Numbered from the stretch's first letter, positions 1-6,625 are shown. The stretch: DNA of 11,337 nt from Oscillospiraceae bacterium (GCA_902798675.1 CADBXQ010000006.1:12484-23820), one strand, 5' to 3'. A program made the numbers and translations. Notes: generated by a model not told the origin, from the sequence alone.

Positions 1-335
1 TTTCATTTAGAAGAGCCATGAAGCAGTCTATTGGGCGAACAATGAAGCTTAAAGCCAAGGGAATTAAAATTAGAGTTGCTGGGCGTTTAGGCGGGGCTGA
101 AATTGCGCGCAGCGAGAGCTACCACGAAGGAACAATCCCTTTGCAGACTCTCCGCGCAGACATAGATTATGGCTTTGCTGAAGCGAAAACAACCTATGGC
201 AGGATCGGCGTCAAAGTTTGGATATATAAAGGAGAAGTTTTGGGGAATGAGCCTGAAGCCCAGCCTGAAAATCCACGCAGACGTCGCAATAATCGTCGAG
301 GTGGCGCTTCTAGAGAGGAAGGAGGCAACCAGTAA
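1..335 (+). CDS. rpsC: Small ribosomal subunit protein uS3, C-terminal part (5' end outside window)
   Basis: This is the C-terminal part of uS3, a 30S head protein at the mRNA entry channel. The open frame enters from the left edge (first full codon at position 3), and the residues before the first internal ATG at 18 (SFRRA) continue the family match, so 18 is not a real start. The block KGIKIRVAGRLGGAEIAR, then PLHTLRADIDYG-like and IGVKVWIYKGE segments, are the conserved C-terminal domain of bacterial uS3. The protein ends in an arginine- and asparagine-rich tail, as is common for basic ribosomal protein ends. Its stop codon shares one base with the rplP start (TAATG), which suggests coupled translation. 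Confidence 0.97.
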   Translation, partial: SFRRAMKQSIGRTMKLKAKGIKIRVAGRLGGAEIARSESYHEGTIPLQTLRADIDYGFAEAKTTYGRIGVKVWIYKGEVLGNEPEAQPENPRRRRNNRRGGASREEGGNQ

Positions 336-763
336 TGTTATTGCCAAAACGTGTTAAATTTCGTCGCGTTCACCGCGGCCGGATGAAGGGAAAAGCGACA
401 AGAGGAAACAAGATCACATACGGTGAATTTGGCCTTCAAGCGCTTGAGCCAGGTTGGATAACGTCTAATCAAATTGAAGCTGCGCGTGTTGCAATGACGC
501 GTTATATAAAGCGTGGGGGGCAGGTTTGGATTAAAATTTTTCCAGACAAACCCATAACCAAAAAACCCGCAGAAGTTCGAATGGGAAAAGGAAAAGGCGC
601 GCCTGAATTTTGGGTTGCAGTTGTTAAACCTGGAAGAGTTATGTTTGAAATAGGCGGAATCGCCCAAGAGACGGCGCGTGAAGCTATGAGGCTTGCTATG
701 CATAAATTGCCAATCAAATGCAAATTTTTGATTAGGAATCAAGGAACGGATGGTGAGCAATAA
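335..763 (+). CDS. rplP: Large ribosomal subunit protein uL16
   Basis: uL16 binds 23S rRNA near the A site and central protuberance and helps organise the peptidyl transferase region. The 142-residue product has the usual family length. It opens MLLPKRVKFRRVHRGRM and carries the conserved MGKGKGAPEFWVAVVKPG block in its second half, both hallmarks of bacterial uL16. The start overlaps the rpsC stop by one base, and the ribosome binding site (GAGAGGAAGGAGG, about 312-325) lies inside rpsC. Its own stop overlaps the rpmC start in the same TAATG arrangement. Nothing is unusual in the protein. Confidence 0.98.
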   Translation: MLLPKRVKFRRVHRGRMKGKATRGNKITYGEFGLQALEPGWITSNQIEAARVAMTRYIKRGGQVWIKIFPDKPITKKPAEVRMGKGKGAPEFWVAVVKPGRVMFEIGGIAQETAREAMRLAMHKLPIKCKFLIRNQGTDGEQ

Positions 764-966
764 TGAAAGCTAGTGAACTCAGAAAAAGTAATGTTGATGA
801 ACTTCGAAAAAAATTAAAAGAACTGAAAGCTGAGCTTTTTAATTTGCGTTTTCAAAATGCCGTTAATCAGCTGGAAAACCCTATGAGGATTCGGATTGTT
901 AAAAAAGACATAGCCAGGATTTTAACAATCATTCGTGAGCGTGAACTGAAAAAAGATGTTGATTAA
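763..966 (+). CDS. rpmC: Large ribosomal subunit protein uL29
   Basis: uL29 is a small helical protein at the polypeptide exit tunnel, where it contributes to the docking site for trigger factor and SRP. The 67-residue sequence matches the family: MKASELRKSNVDEL at the start, the LFNLRFQNAVNQLENP core, and a second helix with VKKDIARILTIIRER. The start codon shares a base with the rplP stop, so its translation is probably coupled to rplP. Gene order uL16-uL29-uS17 is the standard end of the bacterial S10 operon. Confidence 0.98.
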   Translation: MKASELRKSNVDELRKKLKELKAELFNLRFQNAVNQLENPMRIRIVKKDIARILTIIRERELKKDVD

Positions 967-976
967 TCTGAAAATG

Positions 977-984
977 AAGGGGGG
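977..984 (+). promoter_or_regulatory. Ribosome binding site that decides the rpsQ start
   Basis: The purine run AAGGGGGG ends ten bases before the GTG at 995. It lies downstream of the in-frame ATGs at 956 and 974, so it cannot serve them. This supports GTG 995 as the start of uS17. Confidence 0.7.
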
Positions 985-994
985 TCGGAAAGCG

Positions 995-1255
995 GTGAGT
1001 GAGCCAAGAAAGCTTAGGAAAACTCGAGTTGGAAGGGTTGTTAGCAATAAAATGGACAAAACAGCCGTTGTTGCTGTTGTTGACAATGTTCGTCACCCGC
1101 TTTACAAAAAGATTGTTAAAAGAACTGTTAAATTAAAGGCGCATGATGAAGGCAACAGTTGTCTTATTGGGGATAAGGTCCAGATTATGGAAACTCGTCC
1201 TTTGTCAAAGTGCAAAAGATGGAGAATTGTCAGCGTTTTGGAGAAGGCAAAATAG
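995..1255 (+). CDS. rpsQ: Small ribosomal subunit protein uS17, GTG start
   Basis: uS17 is a primary 16S rRNA binder with an OB fold, needed early in 30S assembly. The conserved block RKTRVGRVVSNKMDKTAVV and the later DKVQIMETRPLSK segment identify it. The frame is open from ATG 956, but I place the start at GTG 995. That gives 86 residues, close to the family's usual 84-87, begins MSEPRKLRKTRVG as homologues do, and sits at a good distance from the AAGGGGGG site. Starting at 956 would overlap rpmC by 11 bases and add 13 residues (MLINLKMKGGRKA) that I do not recognise from the family. It is the last gene of the S10 block. Confidence 0.95.
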   Translation: MSEPRKLRKTRVGRVVSNKMDKTAVVAVVDNVRHPLYKKIVKRTVKLKAHDEGNSCLIGDKVQIMETRPLSKCKRWRIVSVLEKAK

Positions 1256-1303
1256 AAAAATTTGCTTTAAAAATGCGGTGACAACAGTTAGGAGGAACGC
1301 ATT

Positions 1304-1672
1304 GTGATACAGATGCAAACGTATCTCAAAGTGGCCGACAACACAGGAGCCAAATCGCTTATGTGTATTCGTGTTCTTGGAGGGTCGCGCAAGAGATATG
1401 CAAATATAGGAGATGTTGTTGTTGCTTCGGTCAAAAAAGCAACACCGGGCGGCGTTGTTAAAAAAGGCGATGTTGTTAAAGCGGTTATTGTTCGCTCAGC
1501 AAAAGGCGTCCGCAGGGACGACGGAACATATATTCGCTTTGATGAAAATGCTGCTGTTATAATTAAAGAAGACAAAAATCCCAGAGGAACGCGAATCTTT
1601 GGGCCAGTTGCCAGAGAGCTTAGGGAGAAGGACTATATGAAAATCCTTTCGCTTGCTCCTGAAGTGTTGTGA
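1304..1672 (+). CDS. rplN: Large ribosomal subunit protein uL14, GTG start
   Basis: uL14 sits at the 50S interface face, contacts 16S rRNA in the bridge region, and is the docking site for the ribosome silencing factor RsfS. The 122-residue length is exactly typical. It begins MIQMQTYLKVADNTGAK and ends with REKDYMKILSLAPEVL, both classic uL14 ends. The start is GTG, preceded by TAGGAGG at 1289-1295. The 48-base gap from rpsQ corresponds to the S10/spc junction, where E. coli has its spc promoter; I saw no convincing promoter here. Confidence 0.98.
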   Translation: MIQMQTYLKVADNTGAKSLMCIRVLGGSRKRYANIGDVVVASVKKATPGGVVKKGDVVKAVIVRSAKGVRRDDGTYIRFDENAAVIIKEDKNPRGTRIFGPVARELREKDYMKILSLAPEVL

Positions 1673-1693
1673 GGGGGGAGGTGCAAATAAAAA

Positions 1694-2014
1694 ATGAAAC
1701 AAAAATTGCACGTTAAAACCGGCGACCAGGTTCAGGTTTTAAGCGGAAGAGAAAAGGGAAAACGAGGCAAAATTGTCCAGGTTTCTTTGAAGGAAAGAAA
1801 GGTTATTATTGAAAAGGTCAACCTTTCAAAAAAGCATCTCAAGCCACGTCAGCAAGGCGCAGTTGGGAGCATAGTTGACGTTGAGTCGCCGATGTATGCG
1901 TCGAAGGTTATGCTTGTCTGCCCAAAATGCAGCAAACCAACTCGAATTGCCCACGGATTTGATGAAAATGGCAAGAAGATGCGAAAATGCAAACATTGTG
2001 ATAACTTATTTTAG
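1694..2014 (+). CDS. rplX: Large ribosomal subunit protein uL24, zinc-ribbon form
   Basis: uL24 is an assembly-initiating protein that binds the 5' domain of 23S rRNA near the tunnel exit. The 106-residue product has an N-terminal KOW domain (residues about 5-35, VKTGDQVQVLSGREKGKRG). Its C-terminal segment carries two CxxC pairs (C76/C79 and C99/C102). Many bacterial uL24 proteins have such a cysteine-containing C-terminus, so zinc binding is a reasonable inference. The ribosome binding site is the GAGGGGGGAGG run at about 1671-1681, with a longer than usual gap to the ATG. Confidence 0.98.
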   Translation: MKQKLHVKTGDQVQVLSGREKGKRGKIVQVSLKERKVIIEKVNLSKKHLKPRQQGAVGSIVDVESPMYASKVMLVCPKCSKPTRIAHGFDENGKKMRKCKHCDNLF

Positions 2015-2034
2015 GGAAAGGAGGTTTTTCGGAC

Positions 2035-2577
2035 GTGGCAAGATTAAAAGATAAATATAAAAAAGAAGTTTCGCTAGAGCTGATGAAAAAATTTGGATAT
2101 AAAAGCGTCATGGAGATCCCGAAGCTTGAAAAAGTTGTTATTAATGTTGGGGCTGGAGAGGCCAAAGACAATTCAAAGGTTATTGGCGCGATAATGAACG
2201 ATCTCGAAAAAATCACAGGCCAGCATCCAATAGTTTGTCGAGCCAAAAAGTCGGTTGCAAATTTTAAGGTTCGTGAAGGAATGAAAATAGGGTGTAAAGT
2301 GACTTTGCGCTCGGAAAAAATGTATGAATTCATAGATCGTCTTTTCAACGTTGCGCTGGCGCGTGTTCGTGACTTTAGAGGGCTTAATCCAAATTCTTTT
2401 GACGGACGAGGAAACTATAATATGGGCGTTAAAGAGCAGCTGATCTTCCCTGAGATTGATTTTGATAAAATCGACAAAACTCGAGGAATGGACATATGCT
2501 TCGTCACCACGGCAAAAACTGACGAAGAAGCCAAAGAGTTGCTTGGGCTCATGGGCGCGCCTTTTAAAAACAGTTAA
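2035..2577 (+). CDS. rplE: Large ribosomal subunit protein uL5, GTG start
   Basis: uL5 binds 5S rRNA in the central protuberance and contacts the P-site tRNA and subunit bridge B1b. The 180-residue product has family length. It shows PKLEKVVINVGAGEA near the start, a central RVRDFRGLNPNSFDGRGNY block and the IFPEIDFDKIDKTRGMDI block, all strongly conserved. The start is GTG at 2035, with AAAGGAGG at 2017-2024 upstream; the next residues (ARLKDKYKKEV) match uL5 N-termini. It follows rplX by 20 bases. Confidence 0.98.
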   Translation: MARLKDKYKKEVSLELMKKFGYKSVMEIPKLEKVVINVGAGEAKDNSKVIGAIMNDLEKITGQHPIVCRAKKSVANFKVREGMKIGCKVTLRSEKMYEFIDRLFNVALARVRDFRGLNPNSFDGRGNYNMGVKEQLIFPEIDFDKIDKTRGMDICFVTTAKTDEEAKELLGLMGAPFKNS

Positions 2578-2591
2578 GGGAGGAAAAACAA

Positions 2592-2777
2592 ATGGCAAAA
2601 AAGTCTATGGTGGTTAAACAGCAAAGGAAGCCTAAGTTTTCCACCCGTGCTTACAACAGATGCAAGATATGCGGCAGGCCACATGCATATTTGCGAAAAT
2701 ATGGCGTGTGTCGCATATGTTTTAGGGAGTTGGCATATAAAGGCTATATTCCGGGTGTCAAAAAATCCAGTTGGTAA
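2592..2777 (+). CDS. rpsN: Small ribosomal subunit protein uS14, type Z (zinc-binding)
   Basis: This is the 61-residue zinc-binding form of uS14 (also named rpsZ or rpsN1), a late-assembling 30S head protein. The zinc ligands are two CxxC pairs, C24/C27 and C40/C43, in the order expected for the family, and the protein ends in the typical GYIPGVKKSSW. Many Bacillota carry a second, cysteine-free uS14 for zinc starvation; none is in this window. It has a good AGGGAGG site at about 2577-2583. The gene is followed by tandem TAA TAA stops at 2775-2780, just before the odd rpsH leader. Confidence 0.98.
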   Translation: MAKKSMVVKQQRKPKFSTRAYNRCKICGRPHAYLRKYGVCRICFRELAYKGYIPGVKKSSW

Positions 2778-2787
2778 TAAACTGACG

Positions 2788-2801
2788 CTATAATACTATA
2801 A
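2788..2801 (+). repeat. Short direct repeat CTATAA-TA-CTATAA in the rpsH leader
   Basis: CTATAA occurs at 2788-2793 and again at 2796-2801, an 8-base offset. Removing one 8-base unit would join ACT GAC GCT ATA to AGC ACG AGT GAT ATG in a single frame, giving TDAISTSDM. That resembles the normal uS8 N-terminus. The repeat may therefore mark a small duplication that shifted the frame; this is inference from one sequence. Confidence 0.45.
2789..2794 (+). promoter_or_regulatory. TATAAT hexamer before rpsH, possible -10 element
   Basis: A perfect match to the sigma-A -10 consensus lies 19 bases before the rpsH ATG. No -35 element is visible 16-18 bases upstream and there is no extended -10 TG, so promoter activity is only a possibility. 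The hexamer also overlaps the CTATAA direct repeat. Confidence 0.2.
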
Positions 2802-2812
2802 GCACGAGTGAT

Positions 2813-3184
2813 ATGCTGACACGCATTCGAAATGCAAGTTCATCTAAGCATAAAACGGTTGATGTTCCCGCGTCGAACATGAAAAAATCCATAGCAAAGA
2901 TTCTTGCTCAAGAGGGATTTGTTGGAGGCTATGATATCATCGAGGATGATCGGCAAGGGATCATTCGAATCAAATTAAAATATACAGAAAACAAAACGCC
3001 AGTTATTAGCGGGCTCAAAAGAGTTTCAAAGCCCGGCTTGAGAATGTATGCAAATTGTAAAGAACTGCCAAAGGTTATGAAAGGCTTGGGGGTTGCGATT
3101 ATTTCGACGTCAAAAGGAGTTATGACGGATAAAGCGGCCAGGAAGGCTAATGCTGGCGGAGAAGTTCTGGCATTTGTCTGGTGA
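2813..3184 (+). CDS. rpsH: Small ribosomal subunit protein uS8, apparently short N-terminus
   Basis: uS8 binds the central domain of 16S rRNA and is essential for 30S assembly; in E. coli it also represses spc operon translation. The family match is firm: MLTRIRNA, GLKRVSKPGLRMYA (68-80), the ISTS motif at 97-100, and the AGGEVLAFVW end. From ATG 2813 the product has 123 residues, about nine fewer than the common 132, because the usual leader ending in I-A/S-D before MLTR is absent. The in-frame codons just upstream read TISTSD before the M, so a conserved Asp still precedes it, but no ATG, GTG or TTG lies between that point and the in-frame stop at 2783-2785. No Shine-Dalgarno sequence precedes 2813. 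The true start is uncertain; a non-standard start (ATA 2798), a short protein or a sequence error are all possible. Confidence 0.93.
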   Translation: MLTRIRNASSSKHKTVDVPASNMKKSIAKILAQEGFVGGYDIIEDDRQGIIRIKLKYTENKTPVISGLKRVSKPGLRMYANCKELPKVMKGLGVAIISTSKGVMTDKAARKANAGGEVLAFVW

Positions 3185-3196
3185 GGAGGAAAAGAT

Positions 3197-3745
3197 ATGT
3201 CAAGAATTGGTAATTCGCCCATTCAAGTTCCTGCCGGAGTTGATGTTAAAATAAGCGGAAACCACATAGTTGTTAAAGGCCCTAAAGGGAGCTTGGAAAG
3301 GGATTTTAGCGAAAATATGGCTGTTTGCTTAGAAGACGGCGTCATAACAGTTAAAAGGCCTGACGATGACAAGAAAAACCGCAGTCTTCATGGGCTGACT
3401 CGGTCGCTGATTTTTAATATGGTTGAGGGCGTGACAAATGGCTTTAAAAAGGAGCTTGAGGTCAATGGAGTTGGATATAGAGTTCAAAAGCAGGGCAAAA
3501 ATTTGGTTATGAACCTTGGCTTTTCGCATCAAGTTGTTGTTCCTGAAATTGATGGCATAACGATTGATGTTCCAAATCAAAACTCGATCGTTATTTCGGG
3601 AGCTGATAAACAAAAAGTTGGCCAATTTGCAGCAGAAGTTCGGGAAAAAAGGCCCCCAGAGCCATATAAAGGCAAGGGCATTAAATATGCTGGTGAACAC
3701 ATTAAGCTTAAAGAAGGAAAGGCCGGCAAGGGTTCTAAAGGTTAG
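3197..3745 (+). CDS. rplF: Large ribosomal subunit protein uL6
   Basis: uL6 lies near the GTPase-associated centre beside the sarcin-ricin loop. The 182-residue sequence starts MSRIGNSPIQVPAGVDV and contains two homologous halves as expected. The highly conserved region PPEPYKGKGIKYAGEHIKLK is followed by a lysine-glycine tail. AGGAGG at 3184-3189 begins on the last base of the rpsH stop codon, so translation is probably coupled to rpsH. Length and motifs are normal. Confidence 0.98.
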   Translation: MSRIGNSPIQVPAGVDVKISGNHIVVKGPKGSLERDFSENMAVCLEDGVITVKRPDDDKKNRSLHGLTRSLIFNMVEGVTNGFKKELEVNGVGYRVQKQGKNLVMNLGFSHQVVVPEIDGITIDVPNQNSIVISGADKQKVGQFAAEVREKRPPEPYKGKGIKYAGEHIKLKEGKAGKGSKG

Positions 3746-3769
3746 AAGCGAAAAGGGGTGAAATAAAAT

Positions 3770-4114
3770 ATGCTGACTAAACAAAGAGCAAAAAGACATC
3801 GCAGAGTTCGCGCGAAAGTTTCAGGAACAGCCAAACGCCCGAGACTTTGTGTTTTTCGTTCAGCTAAGAACATATATGCGCAAATCATCAACGACACCAC
3901 TGGAACAACGCTTGTCAGCGCTTCTTCTGTTGAAAAGGAATTTGGCTTGGGCGGAGGAAACCAGGAAGCTGCCGAGAAGGTTGGAGAGCTGGTTGGAAAA
4001 CGGGCGCTTGAAAAAGGAATTCAGCAGGTTGTTTTTGATCGCGGAGGTTATTTATATCACGGACGCGTTGAAAAACTCGCACAGGGAGCTCGAAAAAGTG
4101 GGCTTAAATTTTAA
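3770..4114 (+). CDS. rplR: Large ribosomal subunit protein uL18
   Basis: uL18 binds 5S rRNA together with uL5 and carries it into the 50S subunit. The 114-residue product has the basic N-terminus (KRHRRVRAKVSGTAKRPRL), the FRSAKNIYAQIIND core and the ARKSGLKF end that mark the family. It is a few residues shorter than many homologues at the N-terminus, but an in-frame stop at 3764-3766 rules out an earlier start. The ribosome binding site is AAAAGGGGTG at 3751-3760. Confidence 0.97.
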   Translation: MLTKQRAKRHRRVRAKVSGTAKRPRLCVFRSAKNIYAQIINDTTGTTLVSASSVEKEFGLGGGNQEAAEKVGELVGKRALEKGIQQVVFDRGGYLYHGRVEKLAQGARKSGLKF

Positions 4115-4115
4115 A

Positions 4116-4125
4116 AAGGAGGGGG
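4116..4125 (+). promoter_or_regulatory. Strong ribosome binding site for the TTG-started rpsE
   Basis: AAGGAGGGGG lies 7 bases before TTG 4133, directly after the rplR stop. It supports the use of the weak TTG codon as the start. Confidence 0.75.
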
Positions 4126-4132
4126 TTTAGTT

Positions 4133-4642
4133 TTGGCTAGAAAAGATAAAAATGAATCGGGTTCTTTGGAATTTCAAGAGAGAGTTGTTTCGATAAACCG
4201 CGTTTCAAAAACAGTTAAAGGCGGGCGAATTTTTAAATTTGCGGCTTTGGTTGTTGTTGGAGACGGCAAAGGAAGAATTGGAATGGGAATTGGCAAATCT
4301 GGAGAGGTTCCGGATGCTGTTCGGAAGGGAATCGAAAACGCAAAGAAAAATCTTTTAACGATCGCCCTCAAAGGGACAACGATTCCTCATGAAATAATTG
4401 GAGCGTATGGAGCGGGTCGAGTTCTCCTGAAGCCAGCTCCAGAAGGAACAGGAGTTATTGCTGGAGGGCCAGTTCGCGCTGTTGTTGAAATAGCAGGAAT
4501 AAAAGACATTCGAACTAAAGCTCTTCGAAGCAACAATCCGATAAATGTTGTTCGCGCAACGCTTGCGGGCCTGTGCGCCTTGCGTAATGTTGAAGATGTC
4601 GCAATAATTCGCGGGAAAACGCCGCAAGAAATTTTGGCTTAA
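4133..4642 (+). CDS. rpsE: Small ribosomal subunit protein uS5, TTG start
   Basis: uS5 contributes to decoding accuracy and lines the mRNA entry channel with uS3 and uS4. The 169-residue protein has the N-terminal double-stranded-RNA-binding-like domain (about 11-75) and the C-terminal domain with AGRVLLKPAPEGTGVIAGG and AGIKDIRTKALRSNNP. The loop SKTVKGGR (25-32), where spectinomycin resistance changes are known in other bacteria, looks wild type. No ATG or GTG lies near the family start; TTG 4133 with a strong upstream AAGGAGGGGG is the best choice and gives the expected MARKD-type N-terminus. Confidence 0.97.
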   Translation: MARKDKNESGSLEFQERVVSINRVSKTVKGGRIFKFAALVVVGDGKGRIGMGIGKSGEVPDAVRKGIENAKKNLLTIALKGTTIPHEIIGAYGAGRVLLKPAPEGTGVIAGGPVRAVVEIAGIKDIRTKALRSNNPINVVRATLAGLCALRNVEDVAIIRGKTPQEILA

Positions 4643-4659
4643 AAAGGAGGCCTTTAAAA

Positions 4660-4836
4660 ATGGCGATTAGCATAAAACTGGTTAAAAGCTTGATAGGCGC
4701 CAGTAAAAATCAAATTGCTGTTGCAAAGTCGCTTGGTCTTAAAAAGATAGGGGATGTTGCTAAACAGCCAGACAATCTTGCAACCAGTGGAAAAATAAGC
4801 AAGATTTCTCATCTTGTTGACGTGATATCTGAATAA
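4660..4836 (+). CDS. rpmD: Large ribosomal subunit protein uL30
   Basis: uL30 is a small 50S protein with a ferredoxin-like fold that binds 23S rRNA. The reading frame gives 58 residues, the normal size. It opens MAISIKLVKSLIGASKNQ, followed by SLGLKKIGDVAKQPDN and ends ISHLVDVISE, the usual uL30 layout in which the protein closes on a short beta strand with valine and hydrophobic residues. AAAGGAGG at 4643-4650 provides the ribosome binding site. It lies between rpsE and rplO as in most Bacillota. Confidence 0.96.
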   Translation: MAISIKLVKSLIGASKNQIAVAKSLGLKKIGDVAKQPDNLATSGKISKISHLVDVISE

Positions 4837-4869
4837 AACCAAAAAAGAAAGAGGGGGGTGTGAAATTTT

Positions 4870-5307
4870 ATGAAGCTTTATGAATTGTCTCCGGCGCCAG
4901 GCTCGAAAAAGTCTCGAAAGAGGCTTGGTCGCGGAGCTGGCTCGGGTCTTGGAAAGACGTCTGGAAAAGGAAACAAAGGGCAAAATGCGCGTTCGGGCGG
5001 AGGAGTTCGGCCTGGATTTGAGGGAGGCCAAATGCCTTTGCAAAGAAGGGTCCCTAAGCGCGGATTCAACAACATTTTTGCTAAGAGATATGCTATAGTT
5101 AATGTTGGCGATCTTGAAAGGTTTGAAGACGGCTCTCGGGTTGACTTTAAATCCCTAAAGGCTGCTGGGCTGGTTAAAAAGAAATTTGACGGGCTTAAAA
5201 TTTTGGGAGATGGCGAGTTAACCAAAAAACTAACTGTTGCTGCGTCGAAATTTTCAAATTCTGCTAAAATGAAGATTGAGAATCTAGGAGGAAAGGCCGA
5301 GGTGTAG
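4870..5307 (+). CDS. rplO: Large ribosomal subunit protein uL15
   Basis: uL15 is a late 50S assembly protein with a long glycine- and arginine-rich N-terminal extension that threads into 23S rRNA. The 145-residue product starts MKLYELSPAPGSKKSRKR, continues with LGRGAGSGLGKTSGKG, and has the family signature SGGGVRPGFEGGQMPLQRR at about 42-60. The globular C-terminal part is normal in length. GAGGGGGGTG at 4851-4860 is the ribosome binding site. The gene ends only 4 bases before secY, with the secY site inside its last codons. Confidence 0.98.
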   Translation: MKLYELSPAPGSKKSRKRLGRGAGSGLGKTSGKGNKGQNARSGGGVRPGFEGGQMPLQRRVPKRGFNNIFAKRYAIVNVGDLERFEDGSRVDFKSLKAAGLVKKKFDGLKILGDGELTKKLTVAASKFSNSAKMKIENLGGKAEV

Positions 5308-5311
5308 TGGT

Positions 5312-6625
5312 ATGTTCGAAGTGTTTTCAAAAGCTTTTGGCATTAAAGACTTAAAGCGTAAACTATTATTTACATTTTTGATAATCTTGATATATAGGAT
5401 GGGGTCTGCAATTCCTGTTCCGTTTATTGACGCCTCCTACATAGAAAGCGCCATAAACCAAGCAGGCAGTTTTTTAGGATATTTAGACGTTATGTCTGGA
5501 GGCGGATTGTCGACAGCAACCATATTTGCTTTATCAATCACGCCATATATCAACTCATCAATCATCATCCAGCTTTTAACAGTTGCGATTCCTGCGCTCG
5601 AGCGGCTCAAAGACGAAGGCGAGCAAGGTCGCAAAAAATTATCTCAAATAACGAGATATTTAACGATTATTTTGGCTTTAATTCAAGGAACAGGATATTA
5701 TTTGCTTCTCAGGGCGCATTATGCAGTTAAATACACCAAAGACTTTGACGGAATTTTTGCAGCTGTCATCATCGTCGCTACTTTAACAGCAGGAACAGCC
5801 TTTATCGTTTGGCTTGGAGAACGCGTCAGCGAAAGAGGAATTGGAAATGGAATATCAATAATTTTGTTTGCTGGAATGGTTTCAAGAGCTCCTTCAGCGA
5901 TCATGTCTCTTTGGCATATGATTGAGGCAGCAATGGAGGGCAAATATGAATTCTACGCATATGTTCCCATAATTGTTGTGATATTTTTTGCAATGGTGGT
6001 TTTGATTGTTGTTATGCATCTGGGAGAGCGCAGAATCCCCATACAATATGCTCAACGTGTTGTTGGCCGAAAAATGTATGCTGGCCAAAGCGCGCATATT
6101 CCCGTTAAAGTCAGCATGAGCGGCGTTATGCCAATAATTTTTGCAAGTTCAATTCTGGGAATGCCAAGCATGATAAGCGGGTTTTTGCAGCCTGAGCCAG
6201 GAACATTTTGGTATGATTTCTTTTCATTTTTCAGATATGACTCCTGGTCATATGCGATAATATATTTCTTCTTGATAATCGCATTCAACTTCTTCTATGT
6301 CACGATTCAATATAATCCAATAGAAATCGCAAATAATTTGAGAAAGAGCAACGGCTCAATTCCGGGAATTCGGCCAGGAAAAGCAACTTCAGAATATATT
6401 TCTAAAGTTTTGTGGAGAATATCTATGGTTGGAGCGATAGGCTTGGCGTTTATTGCTGTCTTTCCGATTGTTTTTTCAAAACTAACATTGTATATTTCCA
6501 ACGTTCATTTAAATCTTGCTTTGGGAGGAACGTCGATTGTCATTATCGTTGGAGTTGCTCTTGAGACTGTTCGCGTTATTGAATCCCAGCTGACCATGCA
6601 GAAACACAAAGGCTTTTTGGGCTGA
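5312..6625 (+). CDS. secY: Protein translocase channel subunit SecY
   Basis: SecY forms the protein-conducting pore of the SecYEG translocon in the cytoplasmic membrane. The 437-residue protein has ten hydrophobic segments, at roughly 17-35, 67-92, 115-134, 148-168, 178-200, 216-236, 268-290, 312-332, 370-390 and 402-422. Diagnostic motifs are TPYINSSIIIQLL (77-89), GERVSERGIGNGISIILFAG (169-188), the cytosolic loop GERRIPIQYAQRVVGRKMY (238-256), and NPIEIANNLRKSNGSIPGIR (335-354), which belongs to the loop that contacts the ribosome and SecA. The start follows rplO by 4 bases with GAGGTG at about 5300-5304 as binding site. Placement at the end of the spc block is standard. Nothing essential is missing. 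Confidence 0.99.
   Translation: MFEVFSKAFGIKDLKRKLLFTFLIILIYRMGSAIPVPFIDASYIESAINQAGSFLGYLDVMSGGGLSTATIFALSITPYINSSIIIQLLTVAIPALERLKDEGEQGRKKLSQITRYLTIILALIQGTGYYLLLRAHYAVKYTKDFDGIFAAVIIVATLTAGTAFIVWLGERVSERGIGNGISIILFAGMVSRAPSAIMSLWHMIEAAMEGKYEFYAYVPIIVVIFFAMVVLIVVMHLGERRIPIQYAQRVVGRKMYAGQSAHIPVKVSMSGVMPIIFASSILGMPSMISGFLQPEPGTFWYDFFSFFRYDSWSYAIIYFFLIIAFNFFYVTIQYNPIEIANNLRKSNGSIPGIRPGKATSEYISKVLWRISMVGAIGLAFIAVFPIVFSKLTLYISNVHLNLALGGTSIVIIVGVALETVRVIESQLTMQKHKGFLG

Noticed and set aside
1256..1303. Possible spc promoter between rpsQ and rplN
   Set aside because: E. coli has a promoter at this junction, but here TTGCTT at 1262-1267 has no -10 match at a proper distance (CAGTTA at 1285-1290).
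1908..2348. Minus-strand open frame of 146 codons across rplX and rplE
   Set aside because: It lies wholly opposite two highly conserved ribosomal genes, has no ribosome binding site in context and no recognisable family. The same applies to the other long minus-strand frames (for example 338-760, 3329-3799, 4878-5330, 8410-8871).
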